64,000 bases of DNA, taken from NCBI RefSeq assembly GCF_034314165.1, contig NZ_JAVIWK010000001.1:1751001-1815000 (forward strand), in the 5' to 3' direction. Source of the stretch: Pseudomonas sp. Bout1. GTDB taxonomy: Bacteria > Pseudomonadota > Gammaproteobacteria > Pseudomonadales > Pseudomonadaceae. Below the pieces are notes generated by a model. That model did no database searches. It was given only the letters and a program-made list of their open reading frames with translations, and was not told the DNA's origin. Numbering within the stretch: the first letter of the stretch is position 1; each line of letters opens with the position of its first letter. Position numbers and translations under genes: made by a program. Positions 44,283 to 53,034 of this stretch are shown here, piece by piece.

Positions 44283-45402
44283 CCAGCACCGAGCCTGCCA
44301 CTAACAAACCGGCGCCGGCGACCACCAGCGCCGGTTGCAGCCCGCCACTGAGGTGGCTGCTGACCGACGCGAGCAATGGCCCGCCCAATTGGCCGATGGC
44401 AAAGCTGGCGGTCAGCAACCCGGTGCTGCGCTGATAGCCGTGGGGGGCCACCTCGCGCAAGCGCGCCATCACCAGTTGCATGCACGCCAGGAATGGCCCG
44501 CCGCACAGCAACACCCCCAGCGCCAGGCCCCAACCGTTGCCCAGCAGGCAGGCAAACACCCCAGCCGCTTGCAGCCACAGGGTCGTCATCAGCCAGCGGC
44601 GGGTGGTGTTGGGGTCTTTGCGGCGCAGGCTCGTCACCACTACGCCAATTGCGGCGGCAAGGCCAAAGCAGGGCCAGAACAAGTCCGCCTGCCAGGCGCC
44701 CTTGAATTGCGCGCTGGCCATCTGGGACAGGAACGTCGCCGGGATGATGTACCCGAGCCCATACAACACGTAGATCCAGCACAGGTGTGTGATGCTGCCG
44801 TTGCGGACCACGTCGGTGTGGCTGGCAACGGGCGCGCTGGTGGTGGAAGGCTTGGGTAAAAACGGCAGGATGGCCAGCAGCATCACCAGCGCAACCACGC
44901 CATACACCAGCCACAAGGTTGCAGAGCTTTGGCCCAGCAGGTTGGAGCCCAGCGCCAACAACCCGGTCAACAGAATCCCCAGCCCCGGCCCGGCAAACAC
45001 CAGTGCACCCAGGCGTGGACGCCCAGCGGCAATTGCCAGCGGCTGGCTCAGGCTGGTGATCATCACCAACGCCCAGGCGCTCGCCACACCGGTCCCGAAA
45101 CGCAGCAGCAGGTGCGGCCAGAACCCATGGGCCCAGTACGATGCAAAGGTCAGCAGCACACACAACCACAGCCCGCCGTACAAACGTGCGCGCACATGGT
45201 GATGGCTGCGGGCAAAGATCGAGTCCACCGCGCCGACGAAATAACCCAGGTAATTGGCCGCCGCAATCAGGCCGGCGCCGGTCAGGTCGATTTGCCCTTC
45301 ACTGAGCAAGTGCGGCATTTGCGGCGTCAGCGCGAAGCGGCCAATGCCCATGGCCATCATCAAGGCAATAAAACTGGCGAGTAAGCGGATCAGCGGTGAC
45401 AT
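44194..45402 (-). CDS. MFS transporter, YbfB/YjiJ family
   Basis: This 402-residue protein has twelve predicted helices and begins MSPLIRLLASFIALMMAMG; the following GIGRFALTPQMPHLL is typical of the YbfB/YjiJ (MFS_4) family. The ATG at 45402 has AGGA 7 bases upstream. The last residues (REPVHAAPTPGKTAHPG) come from DNA shared with the convergent NCS1 gene and look non-conserved. The divergent LysR gene 102 bases away is its probable regulator. Substrate unknown. Confidence 0.88.
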   Translation of the reverse strand: MSPLIRLLASFIALMMAMGIGRFALTPQMPHLLSEGQIDLTGAGLIAAANYLGYFVGAVDSIFARSHHHVRARLYGGLWLCVLLTFASYWAHGFWPHLLLRFGTGVASAWALVMITSLSQPLAIAAGRPRLGALVFAGPGLGILLTGLLALGSNLLGQSSATLWLVYGVVALVMLLAILPFLPKPSTTSAPVASHTDVVRNGSITHLCWIYVLYGLGYIIPATFLSQMASAQFKGAWQADLFWPCFGLAAAIGVVVTSLRRKDPNTTRRWLMTTLWLQAAGVFACLLGNGWGLALGVLLCGGPFLACMQLVMARLREVAPHGYQRSTGLLTASFAIGQLGGPLLASVSSHLSGGLQPALVVAGAGLLVAGSVLVSRQPSAQVREPVHAAPTPGKTAHPGSSR

Positions 45403-45504
45403 GGTCATTTCCTGCGAGGAGCGAGTGACCTTCAGGCTAATGCGGATTGACTTTCTGTAAAAATGAATAATAGTGAGCAACTTGTTCAGTTTTGGAGAAA
45501 GGTG

Positions 45505-46398
45505 ATGGAGTTTAGTCAATTGCGGATTTTCCAGGCCGTGGCCGAGGAGGGCTCCATCACCCGTGCTGCCGAACGCCTGCACCGGGTGCCGTCCAACCTG
45601 TCGACCCGGCTTAAACAGATGGAAGAACAGCTCGGTGTCGAACTGTTCGTGCGCGAGCGCCAGCGCTTGCAGCTTTCTCCCGCCGGCAAAGTGCTGCTGG
45701 ACTACAGCGCGCGCTTGCTGGCCCTGCATGATGAAGCCCATGGTGCGGTGCAGGGCGGGCAACCGGCCGGCGACTTTGTGCTCGGCAGCATGTACAGCAC
45801 CGCGGCGATTCATTTGCCGAAGCTGCTCGCGCGCTATCACAAGGCGTATCCGATGGTGAACCTGCAAGTGCAATCGGCTCCCAGCGGTGAGCTGCTGGAA
45901 GGCTTGATCACCGGCCGGCTGGACGCTGCGCTGGTGGACGGGCCGTTGGCGCTGGCCACCCTCGACGGCGTGCCACTGTGCGAAGAGCGCTTGCTGCTGA
46001 TTTGCGAAGCGGATCACCCGCCCGTGCGCGGGCCACAGGATGTTGCCGGCCGCTCGGTGTTCACATTCCGCCGCAGTTGTTCCTACCGGGCGCGCCTGGA
46101 AGCCTGGTTTTCCCACGACCGCGTGGCCATGGGCCGAGCCATCGAGATCGAGTCTTACCAGGGCATGCTGGCCTGTGTGATCGCCGGTTCCGGCGTGGCG
46201 TTGATGTCGGAATCGATGCTCGACAGCCTGCCGGGCAAGGACAGCGTGTCCATTCATCCGCTGGCGGAGCCTTTTGCCCGCGCCACCACGTGGTTGATGT
46301 GGCGCAAGGGCATGCTCGGCGCTAACCTCAATGCGTGGATTGACCTGCAGCAAGAGGGCAAGGTGCTACTGGAAACCGAACCCCGAGCGATTGCTTGA
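45505..46398 (+). CDS. LysR-family transcriptional regulator, divergent from the MFS gene
   Basis: This 297-residue protein starts MEFSQLRIFQAVAEEGSITR (ATG at 45505, GGAG upstream) and has the LysR helix-turn-helix AAERLHRVPSNLSTRLKQ and effector domain. It likely controls the divergent YbfB-like MFS gene, the standard LysR-target arrangement; the effector is unknown. Confidence 0.9.
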   Translation: MEFSQLRIFQAVAEEGSITRAAERLHRVPSNLSTRLKQMEEQLGVELFVRERQRLQLSPAGKVLLDYSARLLALHDEAHGAVQGGQPAGDFVLGSMYSTAAIHLPKLLARYHKAYPMVNLQVQSAPSGELLEGLITGRLDAALVDGPLALATLDGVPLCEERLLLICEADHPPVRGPQDVAGRSVFTFRRSCSYRARLEAWFSHDRVAMGRAIEIESYQGMLACVIAGSGVALMSESMLDSLPGKDSVSIHPLAEPFARATTWLMWRKGMLGANLNAWIDLQQEGKVLLETEPRAIA

Positions 46399-46540
46399 AC
46401 GATCCGTCAGGATTTGAATCAATCCTGTAATAGTTCGTTGTGGTTTCGTTCAAGCAATGCGTAGGACTTAGGGCTACTATCACTGTAGGAAAAGGCGACA
46501 GAACTTACGCCTACCAGCATTACCCTCAAAGGGGGCAACC

Positions 46541-46663
46541 ATGAAAGAGAAAATCCAGAACTGGCTCCACGACCTCGGTGTTGCGCTTGGCTTGATCGAG
46601 CCGCCACTGCAGCCGGTGCCGATCCGCACCGATGACGAGCAGCGGCGCCCGCGTCGCAGGTAA
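46541..46663 (+). CDS. Small protein (40 aa), basic tail
   Basis: This 40-residue frame starts MKEKIQNWLHDLGVALGLIE with GGGGG 4-8 bases upstream and ends DEQRRPRRR. An amphipathic helix is followed by a Pro-rich linker and an Arg-rich tail. The clear SD and protein-like composition make it a likely gene. Function unknown. Confidence 0.6.
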   Translation: MKEKIQNWLHDLGVALGLIEPPLQPVPIRTDDEQRRPRRR

Positions 46664-46722
46664 GGCGTTAAAGCGCTCAAGCACCTGTGTTTGGGCGCAA
46701 TTGGCAAAGGCAGAGAATTTAG

Positions 46723-46812
46723 TGTGGGAGCGGGCTTGCTCGCGAAGGGTGTGTGCCAGTCGATACATGTGCTGACTGGCACACACCCTTCGCGAGCAAG
46801 CCCGCTCCCACA
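46723..46812. repeat. Perfect 39-bp inverted repeat, REPIN type
   Basis: The arm 46723-46761 (starting TGTGGGAGCGGGCTTGCTCG) is matched exactly by its complement 46774-46812, with a 12-base loop GATACATGTGCT. All other elements here have diverged arms; this one has none. Confidence 0.95.
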
Positions 46813-46830
46813 TTTGTTTTGTGTAACCGC

Positions 46831-46866
46831 AAAAAAAAACGGGTGCGACATCCGACGTCGCACCCG
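46831..46866 (-). terminator. Intrinsic terminator of the gbu-linked operon
   Basis: CGGGTGCGAC and GTCGCACCCG are perfect 10-base arms around 7 bases. The nine A before them read as a U-run on the minus strand, 29 bases after the symporter stop. Confidence 0.93.
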
Positions 46867-46894
46867 CTGAAGAAAGCTTCTTTCAACTGTTCAT

Positions 46895-48277
46895 TCAGAT
46901 CGCCCGTGCCGCTGCAGCCTCCGGACGGCGCGACAACACGCTCACCAGCACAAAACTCACCAGTCCCACGCCCAGGCTGTAGTAGATCGGCGTGTTGGCA
47001 TCCAGGCCATCCTTGATCATGAACACCAGCGCAGTCACAAAGCCCAGGGTCATGGAAGTTATTGCCCCGGAAGTCGTTGCACGCTTCCAGAAAATCGCCC
47101 CGATCAGTGGGATCAGCATGCCGCCCACCAACAGGTTGTAAGCCAGGGTCAGCGCGCTGATCACATCGGTAACCACCAGTGCGATACCCAGCACGGCAAT
47201 GCCCGTCAGCAAGGTAAACAGGCGGTTGATATTCAAGCTCGACTGTTTACCACCGCGCAGGCGCGGCAGCAGGTCTTCGGTCAATACGGTGGAAGCAGCG
47301 AGCAAGCCGGCGCTGGCGGTAGACATCATTGCGGCCAGTGCAGCGGCGATGACCAGGCCGCGGATACCGTCCGGCAGCGAGACTTTGACGATGGCGGCAA
47401 ACGCATTGTTGACGTTGTCCAGGTCCGGGAGCAGTACGTGGGCGGCCATGCCGATCAGCGCACAGGCCAGGCCGTAGAGGATGCAGTAGAAGCCGGCGAA
47501 GGTGCCTGCGTACTTGGCAACCTTTTCGTCACGGGCAGTGAACACCCGCTGCCAGATGTCCTGGCCGATCAGGATGCCGAAAAAGTAAATCATGAAGTAG
47601 GTGATGATGGTGTCCCAGCCAATTTCAGTGAAGCTGAAATTCGACGCGGGCAGCTTGGCCACCAGTTCATCCCAGCCGCCGACGCGGTACAGGCAGATTG
47701 GCAGCAGGATAAACATCAGGCCGACGGTCTTGATCACAAATTGCACGATGTCGGTCAGGGTCAGTGACCACATGCCACCGATGGTCGAATACACCACCAC
47801 CACACCACCGCCCACCAATACCGACATCCAGAACGGCAGGTCGAACAGCACTTGCAGCACGGTGCCGATTGCGAGGATCGAGGTCACGCCGATCATCAGC
47901 GCGTAGGCCAGCATGATCACCGCACTGGCCTGGCGGGCCATGGGGTTGTAGCGCTTTTCCAGCACTTGGGTGACGGTGAAGATTTTCAGCTTCAGCAGCG
48001 GCTTGGCCAGGAACAGGTTCAACGCAATGATGCCTGCACCCAGCGCGGCGCACAGCCAGAACCCGGAAATGCCATGCACATAGCCCAGGCGCACGGTGCC
48101 GACGGTGGACGCGCCGCCCAGCACCGTGGCGGCCATGGTGCCCATGTACAGCGTCGGGCCGAGGTTGCGGCCGGCCACCAGGTAGTCTTCATGGGTCTTG
48201 GCCCGGCGCATGCCGTAGTAGCCGAGCACCAGCATGCCGGCGGCGTAGATGAGGACGACGAATAGATCTAATGCCAT
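46895..48277 (-). CDS. Sodium:solute symporter family permease
   Basis: This 460-residue SSF protein has about thirteen helices, with GYYGMRRAKTHEDYLVAGRN near the N-terminus and the SSS segment MMSTASAGLLAASTVLTED late. Start at 48277 (MALDLFVVLIY). It is the distal gene of the gbuA cluster and in the position of P. aeruginosa PA1418 (from memory), so uptake of a guanidino compound is a fair inference. A REPIN-like element separates it from the upstream permease. Confidence 0.9.
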   Translation of the reverse strand: MALDLFVVLIYAAGMLVLGYYGMRRAKTHEDYLVAGRNLGPTLYMGTMAATVLGGASTVGTVRLGYVHGISGFWLCAALGAGIIALNLFLAKPLLKLKIFTVTQVLEKRYNPMARQASAVIMLAYALMIGVTSILAIGTVLQVLFDLPFWMSVLVGGGVVVVYSTIGGMWSLTLTDIVQFVIKTVGLMFILLPICLYRVGGWDELVAKLPASNFSFTEIGWDTIITYFMIYFFGILIGQDIWQRVFTARDEKVAKYAGTFAGFYCILYGLACALIGMAAHVLLPDLDNVNNAFAAIVKVSLPDGIRGLVIAAALAAMMSTASAGLLAASTVLTEDLLPRLRGGKQSSLNINRLFTLLTGIAVLGIALVVTDVISALTLAYNLLVGGMLIPLIGAIFWKRATTSGAITSMTLGFVTALVFMIKDGLDANTPIYYSLGVGLVSFVLVSVLSRRPEAAAARAI

Positions 48278-48325
48278 GACGGCGGGTCTCCGATTATCTT
48301 TTTTATGTGGGGCTAAAGGGGGCTG

Positions 48326-48443
48326 TGTGGCGAGGGAGCTTGCTCCCGCTGGGCTGCGCAGCAGCCCCAATCCATTTCACGCAACTCATCAGGCGGCCTC
48401 GGGACTGCTGCGCAGCCCCGCGGGAGCCAGCTCCCTCGCCACA
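48326..48443. repeat. REPIN-like palindrome overlapping a gene end
   Basis: TGTGGCGAGGGAGCTTGCTC faces GGGAGCCAGCTCCCTCGCCACA ending at 48443, with inner GCTGGGCTGCGCAGCAGCCCC. It covers the last 18 codons of the NCS1-type gene and the gap before the symporter. Confidence 0.88.
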
Positions 48444-49894
48444 GTCGGCCCGTAGACCGAGGCCGGTTCAGGGAACACGCGAAGCAGTGTCAGGTACACC
48501 AGCGAGGCCAGGCCAAGCGTTACCGGCAAGCTGATGTCGATGCCATCGGCGAGGTTGCCCAACGGCCCCACGAACTGCCCCGGCAGGTTGACGAAGCACA
48601 GGCCCACCAGCGCACTCGGGATCCAGGCCCCCAGGCCGCGCCAGTTCCAGCCGTGGCTGAACCAGTAGCGCCCGCCGGTTTCACCGCGCGTGAACACTTG
48701 CAGGTCGTCCGGGCAGTAGTAGCCCCGGCGTACGATCAGGCCGATGATCATCATCACCATCCACGGCGTGGTGCAGGTGATGATCAGCACGGCGAAGGTC
48801 GACACGCTCTGCACCAGGTTGGCGGCGAAACGTCCGATAAAGATGAAGGCAATCGACATCACCCCTATCAGCAGCGTCGCCTTGACCCGCGACAGCAACC
48901 GTGGGAACACGCTGGACATGTCCAGCCCGGTGCCATACAGCGAGGTGGTGCCAGTGGACATGCCGCCGATTACCGCGATCAGGCACACCGGCAGGAAGAA
49001 CCAGCTCGGTGCCACGGCCAGCAAGCCGCCGACATAGTTGTTGGCCGCGATGTAGTCCGGTGCCTTGATCGCCACGATGGTGGCGGTGGCGAGGCCGAAC
49101 AGGAACGGGATCAAGGTTGCGATCTGCGCGAGCACTACCGCCAACATGATCCGCATCTTCGAGGTTTCCCGCGGGATGTAGCGCGACCAGTCACCGAGGA
49201 ACGCACCGAAGGAAATCGGATTGCTCATGGCGACCAGCGCCGCACCGATAAACGCCGCCCAGAAGCCAGTCTGGCCGAGGGCAACGGTGCCGGCGAAGTG
49301 GCTATCAAAGGCAGGCGCGAAGGCGAAGATACCCAGCAGGAACAGCAGGCTCGCCGCCCATACGGCAATGCGGTTGACCCACAGCATGAAGCGAAAGCCG
49401 TAGATGCACACCGTCAGTACCAGAATGGCGAACACGCCGTAGGCCAGGCCCAGGGTCAGGTCGGTTTCCGGCAACCCCACCAGGCGTTTCGCGCCGCCTA
49501 CCAGCGCATCGCCTGAACTCCACACCGACAGTGAGAAGAACGCGATCGCCGTCAGCAGTGACAGGAACGAGCCGACAATCCGCCCGTGCACACCAAAGTG
49601 CGCACCGGAAGACACGGCGTTATTGGTGCCATTGAGCGGGCCGAACAGGCCCATGGGCGCGAGGATCACCGCGCCCACCAGCACGCCAAGCACAATCGCC
49701 CAGACGCCGGCCTGGAACGACAAGCCAAACAACACCGGAAAGCTCCCCAGCACGGCGGTGGCGAAGGTGTTGGCGCCGCCGAAAATCAGGCGAAACAAAT
49801 CCTTCGGCCCGGCGGTACGTTCGTGGTCCGGGATCTGTTCGACGCCGTTGGTTTCTATGTTGCGAATACTATTTTCGTTGTTTTTATTATTCAT
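48389..49894 (-). CDS. Purine-cytosine permease-family transporter (NCS1-like)
   Basis: This 501-residue protein has about twelve helices and the permease segment LFRLIFGGANTFATAVLGSF. SD GGAG lies 6 bases upstream of the ATG at 49894. It is the position of P. aeruginosa PA1419 in the gbu cluster. The final residues VARELAPAGLRSSPEAA are translated from a REPIN-like element; the native stop was apparently lost or shifted. Transport of 4-guanidinobutyrate or a related compound is inferred from context. Confidence 0.9.
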   Translation of the reverse strand: MNNKNNENSIRNIETNGVEQIPDHERTAGPKDLFRLIFGGANTFATAVLGSFPVLFGLSFQAGVWAIVLGVLVGAVILAPMGLFGPLNGTNNAVSSGAHFGVHGRIVGSFLSLLTAIAFFSLSVWSSGDALVGGAKRLVGLPETDLTLGLAYGVFAILVLTVCIYGFRFMLWVNRIAVWAASLLFLLGIFAFAPAFDSHFAGTVALGQTGFWAAFIGAALVAMSNPISFGAFLGDWSRYIPRETSKMRIMLAVVLAQIATLIPFLFGLATATIVAIKAPDYIAANNYVGGLLAVAPSWFFLPVCLIAVIGGMSTGTTSLYGTGLDMSSVFPRLLSRVKATLLIGVMSIAFIFIGRFAANLVQSVSTFAVLIITCTTPWMVMMIIGLIVRRGYYCPDDLQVFTRGETGGRYWFSHGWNWRGLGAWIPSALVGLCFVNLPGQFVGPLGNLADGIDISLPVTLGLASLVYLTLLRVFPEPASVYGPTVARELAPAGLRSSPEAA

Positions 49895-49915
49895 GATCAG
49901 CTCCGATCACATTGG

Positions 49916-50341
49916 CTAAGGGGGCGGCAGCCCTTCCGGCATAGCGGACAAATGTTCGTGACAGGCCAGCCACAGGCCTTCTTTTTGTTGTGTGCGATCA
50001 CCTTGTCGTTTGAAGACAATGGTCTCGCGTTCCTGGCTAAAGAATTGCTCCCCGTTCATGCGCAGCTCGGTGGCCACGTCATGCACAAATACTGCGACGT
50101 CACCTTGCAGGCTGACGAATGCGTTGCTTGAGGTGCAGGACAGCACCTCAAAACCGTCGTCCCGGCGCCAGCTGTCCCACAACGCCTGGTAGGCATCGCG
50201 ACTCAGCAGCGGCTGGGGGAGGGTGTAGAACACGAAGCTGGCGTCGGCACTGAACGCGCCGAAGTAGGCGGCGCGGTCATTGCGGGCGAAGGCCGACACC
50301 AGGTCGGCCGCGGCGTTTAATACCTCAGCCTGCGCGTTCAT
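49916..50341 (-). CDS. NTF2-like protein (AtzH/SnoaL type)
   Basis: This 141-residue protein starts MNAQAEVLNAAADLVSAFAR and has the NTF2-fold pattern: an N-terminal helix, AYFGAFSADASFVFYTLP, and beta strands ending in WLACHEHLSAMPEG. It overlaps gbuA by one base (TGATG), so they are co-translated. AtzH-like proteins stabilise ureido- and guanidine-type amidohydrolases; here the partner is unknown. It corresponds to PA1420 in position. Confidence 0.82.
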   Translation of the reverse strand: MNAQAEVLNAAADLVSAFARNDRAAYFGAFSADASFVFYTLPQPLLSRDAYQALWDSWRRDDGFEVLSCTSSNAFVSLQGDVAVFVHDVATELRMNGEQFFSQERETIVFKRQGDRTQQKEGLWLACHEHLSAMPEGLPPP

Positions 50342-51291
50342 CAGCGGTGCGCCACGCCAGGCAGTACGCAAAGCATTTCGTACAGCAGGTTGGCGCCCAG
50401 CAGCGAGGTGTTGCCGGTGGTGTCATACGGCGGCGAAACTTCTACCAGGTCGCAACCAATCAGGTCCAGGCCTTGGCAGCCGCGGATGATTTCAATCGCC
50501 TGGATCGTGGTCAAGCCACCGATTTCCGGGGTGCCGGTGCCAGGCGCCCAGGCCGGGTCGATGCCGTCGATATCAAAGCTCAGGTACACCGGGCCGCCGC
50601 CGACTTTCTCGCGCACTTCAGCCATCAGGGGCGCCAGCGAGTGGTGCCAGCATTCTTCGGCCTGGACCACGCGGAAACCCTGTTTACGGCTCCAGTTGAA
50701 GTCTTCGGCGGTGTAGCCCTGGGCGCGCAGGCCGATCTGCACCACGCGGTCGCAATCCAGCAGGCCTTCCTCTACCGCGCGGCGGAAAGTGGTGCCGTGG
50801 GCGATTTTCTCGCCGAACATGTGATCGTTCACGTCGGCGTGGGCATCGATGTGCACCAGCCCGACCTTGCCGTGTTTCTTGTGGATCGCCCGCAGGATCG
50901 GCAGGGTGATGGTGTGGTCACCGCCCAGTGTCATCGGAACCACGTTGTGTTCGAGGATCTCGTCGTAGGCTTCTTCGATGATGCGCACGGCGTCCAGCAG
51001 GTTGAAGGTGTTGATCGCCACGTCGCCGATGTCGGCAACCGACAGCGAGTCAAACGGTGCGGCGCCGGTGGCCATGTTGTAAGGGCGGATCATCACCGAT
51101 TCAGCGCGGATTTCCCGCGGCCCGAAACGGGTGCCGGCACGCAGGGAGGTGCCGATGTCCAGGGGCACGCCGACGAAGGCGGCATCCAGGCCCTTGGCCG
51201 ATTGCAAGTGGGGAAGACGCATCATGGTGGCGATGCCGGCGAAGCGCGGCATTTCGTTGCCGCCCAGTGGTTGGTGGAAAATCTTGTCCAC
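50341..51291 (-). CDS. gbuA: Guanidinobutyrase (agmatinase/ureohydrolase family)
   Basis: This 316-residue manganese ureohydrolase has metal-ligand motifs GGDHTITLP, HIDAHADVND and SFDIDGIDPAWAPGTG. The full sequence is close to P. aeruginosa GbuA as I recall it, which hydrolyses 4-guanidinobutyrate to 4-aminobutyrate and urea. The start is a GTG at 51291 with GAGG upstream. It heads a minus-strand unit with the NTF2-like protein and two permeases, and lies divergent from gbuR. Confidence 0.93.
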   Translation of the reverse strand: MDKIFHQPLGGNEMPRFAGIATMMRLPHLQSAKGLDAAFVGVPLDIGTSLRAGTRFGPREIRAESVMIRPYNMATGAAPFDSLSVADIGDVAINTFNLLDAVRIIEEAYDEILEHNVVPMTLGGDHTITLPILRAIHKKHGKVGLVHIDAHADVNDHMFGEKIAHGTTFRRAVEEGLLDCDRVVQIGLRAQGYTAEDFNWSRKQGFRVVQAEECWHHSLAPLMAEVREKVGGGPVYLSFDIDGIDPAWAPGTGTPEIGGLTTIQAIEIIRGCQGLDLIGCDLVEVSPPYDTTGNTSLLGANLLYEMLCVLPGVAHR

Positions 51292-51371
51292 GGGATTGCC
51301 TCATCGTTGTGTTTATTAGGGGCCGATTCTGCGAAATGCAGGGGAAGGGAAGAATCGGCAGGGGCAAATAC

Positions 51372-51395
51372 TTAGTTCAGATTTTTCTAAACTAA
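51372..51395. promoter_or_regulatory. LysR-type operator candidate for GbuR
   Basis: TTAGTT and AACTAA are perfect arms around 12 AT-rich bases, in the gbuA-gbuR gap and about 80 bases upstream of gbuA. It is the only strong dyad outside the REPIN-like element. Confidence 0.5.
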
Positions 51396-51420
51396 CGCTT
51401 AAGGTAAACTCGGCTGCAAC

Positions 51421-51507
51421 TGTAGGAGCTGGCTTGCCAGCGATGCAGGCGCCTCGGTGTAACAGGCGCACCGAGTGAATTGCATCGCTGGCAAGCCAGC
51501 TCCTACA
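51421..51507. repeat. REPIN-like palindrome in the gbuA-gbuR gap
   Basis: TGTAGGAGCTGGCTTGCCAG faces its complement ending AGCTCCTACA at 51507 with inner GCGCCTCGGTG/CACCGAG. It lies between the operator candidate and gbuR. Confidence 0.88.
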
Positions 51508-51531
51508 GGTTTTGTGTTACTTGGAGATCTT

Positions 51532-52425
51532 ATGGCCAACGCCTTGCCCGACCTGAAACTCCTGCGCATATTCGTCAGCGTCGTGCGGCACCAGGGTTTC
51601 GCGAATGCCCAGCACGAACTCAACCTGTCGACCTCGGCCATCAGCACGTATATGAGCCAGCTGGAAGCCGCGTTGGGCCTGGTGTTGTGCCATCGCGGCC
51701 GGGGCGGTTTCAGTCTCACCAGCAAGGGCGAGCTGTTCCATCAGGAAACGTTGCGCCTGCTGGGTGAACTGGAAGGCTTTGAGCAATACGCCGCGGCACT
51801 GAAAGGCGAATTGCGCGGCACCCTGAAGCTGGGCGTGCTCGACTCCACCGTCAGCGACAAGGCCCTGCCGTTTGCCGAAGTCATCGGTGCCTACAGCCAG
51901 GAACACCCGGCGGTGCATTTGCACCTGTCGGTGATGAGCCCTTATGAGTTGCAGCTCGGGGTCCAGGACAATCGCCTGGACCTGGCCATCGGTGCCTTCT
52001 CCAACCGCATGAGCGGGCTGATCTATATGCCGCTGTACCGCGAACAGCACTGGCTGTATTGCAGCACCCGCCATCCATTGTTCAATGAGCGGCGGATCCC
52101 CGAGCAAGTGATCACCCAGCAACGCATGGTCGGGCGTGGTTACTGGAGCCAGGCCGAACTCGCACGCCACGGCTTCAAGCACAGCGCGGCCACGGTCGAA
52201 AGTATGGAGGCGCAATTGATCCTGGTGCTGTCCGGCGCCTATATCGGCTACCTGCCGGAACACTACGCCCAGGCTTGGGCCGACAAGGGCGACTTGCGGG
52301 TATTGCTGCCGGCGACCTTCGGTTACCAGGCGCCGTTCTCGATGATCATGCGCCGGGGCCGCAGCCGCGAGCCGTTGATCCAGACCTTCCGCGATTTACT
52401 TAAAGCCCAGCTCAACCAGGCCTGA
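51532..52425 (+). CDS. gbuR: LysR-family regulator of the gbu cluster
   Basis: This 297-residue LysR protein starts MANALPDLKLLRIFVSVVR with GGAG upstream. The helix-turn-helix is AQHELNLSTSAISTYMSQLE. Its place next to and divergent from gbuA matches P. aeruginosa GbuR, which activates gbuA with 4-guanidinobutyrate. Assignment is by context plus family. Confidence 0.85.
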   Translation: MANALPDLKLLRIFVSVVRHQGFANAQHELNLSTSAISTYMSQLEAALGLVLCHRGRGGFSLTSKGELFHQETLRLLGELEGFEQYAAALKGELRGTLKLGVLDSTVSDKALPFAEVIGAYSQEHPAVHLHLSVMSPYELQLGVQDNRLDLAIGAFSNRMSGLIYMPLYREQHWLYCSTRHPLFNERRIPEQVITQQRMVGRGYWSQAELARHGFKHSAATVESMEAQLILVLSGAYIGYLPEHYAQAWADKGDLRVLLPATFGYQAPFSMIMRRGRSREPLIQTFRDLLKAQLNQA

Positions 52426-52431
52426 AAACCC

Positions 52432-53034
52432 ATGTCCAGATCCCAATGTTCCCGCTGCCTGCGGCCCACCACTCACTGCCTGTGTGCGCTGATCCCAAGC
52501 CTGGATAGCCGTACTCGCGTGTTGCTGTTGCAGCATCCGAGTGAGGTCAATCACGCATTGAATACCGCCCGGTTGGCGGCGCTGGGATTGGTGAATGCGC
52601 AGTTGATAGTGGGGGAGGTGTTTGAGGAGTTGCAGGCGTTGTTGAGTCCTCCTGGCTATCAGGCGCGATTGTTATTTCCGGGCGAGGACGCGCAACCGTT
52701 GCGGGCCTACACACCATCCGACGAACCGTTGCTGCTGGTAGTGCCGGACGGTACCTGGCGCAAAGCGCGCAAATTGCTGCACCTCAACCCTTTGCTGGCG
52801 GCGTTGCCAAGAGTGACGCTGGCGGAAGGTGCCGTGTCCCGTTACCGGCTGCGCAAGGCGCCGGGGCCCGGGGCATTGTCGACGGTGGAAGCTATCGTGC
52901 AGGCATTGCAGGTGCTTGAAGCCCCGACCTTATTTGAGCCGTTATTGAAACCATTTGAGGCGCTGATCGACGGGCAAATTGCCGCGATGGGGCAGGAAGT
53001 GTACCGACGCAACCACGGCACGCAATCTCCGTAG
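52432..53034 (+). CDS. DTW-domain protein, probable tRNA-uridine aminocarboxypropyltransferase
   Basis: This 200-residue protein has four N-terminal Cys (SQCSRCLRPTTHCLCAL, zinc-binding), HPSEVNHALNTARLA, and the DTW-type motif PDGTWRKA. Members such as E. coli TapT add acp to U47 of tRNA. It starts 6 bases after gbuR but is likely independent in function. The stop codon TAG is within the first bases of a repeat. Confidence 0.88.
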   Translation: MSRSQCSRCLRPTTHCLCALIPSLDSRTRVLLLQHPSEVNHALNTARLAALGLVNAQLIVGEVFEELQALLSPPGYQARLLFPGEDAQPLRAYTPSDEPLLLVVPDGTWRKARKLLHLNPLLAALPRVTLAEGAVSRYRLRKAPGPGALSTVEAIVQALQVLEAPTLFEPLLKPFEALIDGQIAAMGQEVYRRNHGTQSP

